DNA of 6,229 nt from Acidobacteriota bacterium (GTDB taxonomy: Bacteria > Acidobacteriota > Thermoanaerobaculia > Multivoradales > JAHEKO01). Of this stretch, positions 4,647 to 6,229 are shown piece by piece. The stretch spans positions 1 to 6,229 of the forward strand of contig JAOTUP010000131.1 in the NCBI GenBank assembly GCA_029863825.1, in the 5' to 3' direction. The notes beneath the pieces were generated by a model. That model was not told where the DNA came from. It made no database searches and saw only the letters and a list, made by a program, of their open reading frames with translations. The position numbers and the translations under genes were made by a program. How positions within the stretch are numbered: position 1 is the stretch's first letter; each line of letters starts with the position of its first letter.

Positions 4647-6229
4647 GTGAAGAAAGTACGCAACTTCTGCATCATCGCCCATATCGATCACGGCAAGTCG
4701 ACCCTGGCCGATCGGTTGATCCAGCACTGTGGCGGTGTTGCCGAGCGCGAGTTTCGCGACCAGATCCTGGACTCGATGGATATCGAGCGCGAACGCGGCA
4801 TCACCATCAAGTCGAATACCGTGACGTTGGACTACCAGGCCAAGGACGGTGAGAAGTACCAGCTCAATCTGATCGACACTCCCGGGCACGTCGACTTCTC
4901 ACACGAAGTTCGACGGTCGCTCATGTCGTGCGAGGGGGCACTGCTGGTTGTCGATGCCTCACAAGGTGTCGAGGCGCAAACCGTGGCGAATCTCTATTTA
5001 GCGCTCGAATACGACCTCGAGATCGTGCCGGTTATCAACAAGATCGATTTGCCGTCTGCCAATGTCGAGGGGGCACTCGAGGAGATCGATGAAGATCTGG
5101 GGCTCGATCCGTTCGAGGCGGTGCAGTGCTCGGCGAAGAAGGGCATCGGTATCGAGGACGTTCTCGAGGCGGTTGTCACCAAGCTTCCGCCGCCTCAAGG
5201 GGATCCCAAGGCGCCTCTTCAGGCGCTCATCTTCGATGCGCAGTACGATGCCTACCGCGGCGTGGTCTTGCTGGTCCGGGTGCAACAGGGGACGCTTCGC
5301 GCGCGCCAGGACATCCTCTTGATGCATAGTGACGCGGAGTACGACGTGGAAGAGGTCGGGCTCCTGCAGCTCAGGAGGATCGAGCGCGACATGCTCGAGG
5401 CAGGTGCTGTCGGTTACGTCATCGCCGGTATCAAAGCAGTGCGGGAGATAGCCATCGGCGACACGATCACCTCGGTCGAAAACCCGGCACGAACGCCGCT
5501 GCCAGGGTACAAGGAGGCCAAGCCGGTCGTGTTCTCGTCGCTCTACCCCATGTCGACAGACGAGTACGAGGATCTGACGAAGGCGATGGACAAGCTGGCG
5601 TTGAATGACGCGTCGTTGACGTTTGAGAAGGACTCGTCGACGGCTCTCGGCTTCGGCTTTCGCTGCGGCTTTCTCGGCCTCCTCCATCTCGAAGTCGTCC
5701 AGGAGCGCTTGCGGCGCGAGTACGGTCTCTCGCTTCTGCTCTCGGCTCCGTCCGTGCGCTATCACTTGACACTCAATGACGGACGCGAGATCCCGGTCGA
5801 CAATCCCGCGGACTATCCGGACCCGACGCACATCGAGGGAGCGACGGAGCCGTTCATCAAGGCATCGATCCTGATGCCCGAGCGCTACATCGGTGCGGTA
5901 ATGGAGCTGTGCCGCGAGCGCCGCGGTGAGAACACGACCTTCAGCTATTTGGCTGTCGGGCGCGTCGACCTCATCTCCGAGCTACCGCTCGCCGAGGTGT
6001 TGTTCGATTTCTATGATCGCTTGAAATCGGTGACCCAAGGGTACGGCTCATTCGACTACGAAGTGCTCGACTACCGGCCGACGGATCTCGTCAAGGTCGA
6101 TATCCTGGTCAACGATGAGCCGGTAGATGCGCTGGCGCAGCTTGTCCATCGCGACAAGGCACGCATGCGGGCATTGCACTATTGTGACCGCCTCGCGGAG
6201 ACCATTCCCAAGCAGCAGTTCAAGATCGA
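4647..6229 (+). CDS. lepA: Elongation factor 4 (LepA), translational GTPase, 3' end outside the window
   Basis: LepA is a ribosome-associated GTPase related to EF-G; it is reported to back-translocate or remodel stalled ribosomes and to affect ribosome assembly. About 527 codons are present of the usual roughly 600, so most of the family-specific C-terminal domain is cut off by the window edge. All GTPase motifs are intact: G1 AHIDHGKST (11-19), G2 region RERGITIKS with T53, G3 DTPGH (77-81, catalytic H81), G4 NKID (131-134) and G5 SAK (162-164). Domain II follows (YDAYRGVVLLVRV), then the LepA signature FGFRCGFLGLLHLEVVQERL and the late segment SVTQGYGSFDYEVLDYRP. The last residues read IPKQQFKI, just before the C-terminal domain. 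GTG 4647 gives VKKVRNFCIIAHIDHGKST, which lines up with the N-terminus of E. coli LepA. An in-frame TTG at 4611 would add 12 residues but has no ribosome site. The site before GTG is also weak (GAGAAA 4634-4639). It is divergent from the peptidase gene; whether lepB follows cannot be seen. Confidence 0.97.
   Translation, partial: MKKVRNFCIIAHIDHGKSTLADRLIQHCGGVAEREFRDQILDSMDIERERGITIKSNTVTLDYQAKDGEKYQLNLIDTPGHVDFSHEVRRSLMSCEGALLVVDASQGVEAQTVANLYLALEYDLEIVPVINKIDLPSANVEGALEEIDEDLGLDPFEAVQCSAKKGIGIEDVLEAVVTKLPPPQGDPKAPLQALIFDAQYDAYRGVVLLVRVQQGTLRARQDILLMHSDAEYDVEEVGLLQLRRIERDMLEAGAVGYVIAGIKAVREIAIGDTITSVENPARTPLPGYKEAKPVVFSSLYPMSTDEYEDLTKAMDKLALNDASLTFEKDSSTALGFGFRCGFLGLLHLEVVQERLRREYGLSLLLSAPSVRYHLTLNDGREIPVDNPADYPDPTHIEGATEPFIKASILMPERYIGAVMELCRERRGENTTFSYLAVGRVDLISELPLAEVLFDFYDRLKSVTQGYGSFDYEVLDYRPTDLVKVDILVNDEPVDALAQLVHRDKARMRALHYCDRLAETIPKQQFKI

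Noticed and set aside
4371..4889. Upstream extension of the M16 reading frame by 173 codons on the minus strand
   Set aside because: It crosses the intergenic region and the antisense of the lepA 5' end. The GTG at 4370 has a good ribosome site and begins a signal peptide, so the extension is an open frame caused by high GC.
4998..5831. 277-codon open frame on the minus strand
   Set aside because: It is antisense to the well-conserved lepA coding sequence and has no recognisable domain.

Overview
The window reads as chromosomal DNA from a high-GC, probably Gram-negative bacterium. Codon use is strongly G/C-biased at third positions, a secreted M16 zinc protease has a Sec signal peptide, and three of the four starts are GTG. 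The lepA product and the style of the HlyD-like and two-domain M16 proteins would suit Acidobacteriota or a similar uncultured lineage. That placement is inference from protein character only. No mobile element, CRISPR array, tRNA or rRNA was recognised.

Layout. Positions 1-44 hold nothing callable. Positions 45-100 are a tandem octamer (CACGCCCC x5, then CACGCTCT x2) that runs into the stop codon of a minus-strand CoxG/SRPBCC gene with a C-terminal membrane anchor (100-741). Positions 742-983 are non-coding and lie between the divergent coxG-like gene and a plus-strand HlyD-type membrane-fusion gene. That gene appears broken. The N-terminal anchor and first lipoyl half-motif are in one frame (984-1409), and the second half-motif continues in another frame (about 1400-1555), with the intervening helical hairpin missing. 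A perfect 26-bp palindrome followed on the minus strand by a T-tract (1563-1598) is the intrinsic terminator of the next gene. That gene is a 914-residue, two-domain M16 peptidase (1626-4370, minus) with one active-looking and one decayed zinc site. A 276-bp divergent intergenic region (4371-4646) separates it from lepA (elongation factor 4), which starts at 4647 on the plus strand and runs off the window after about 527 codons.

The four genes do not form an obvious pathway. Each appears to be its own transcription unit: coxG-like (-), hlyD remnant (+), M16 (-), lepA (+). I do not see a convincing new multi-gene system. The observations most worth a second look are the G-quadruplex-prone octamer array at the 3' end of the coxG-like gene, the internally deleted HlyD gene, and the possible leaderless start of the coxG-like gene.
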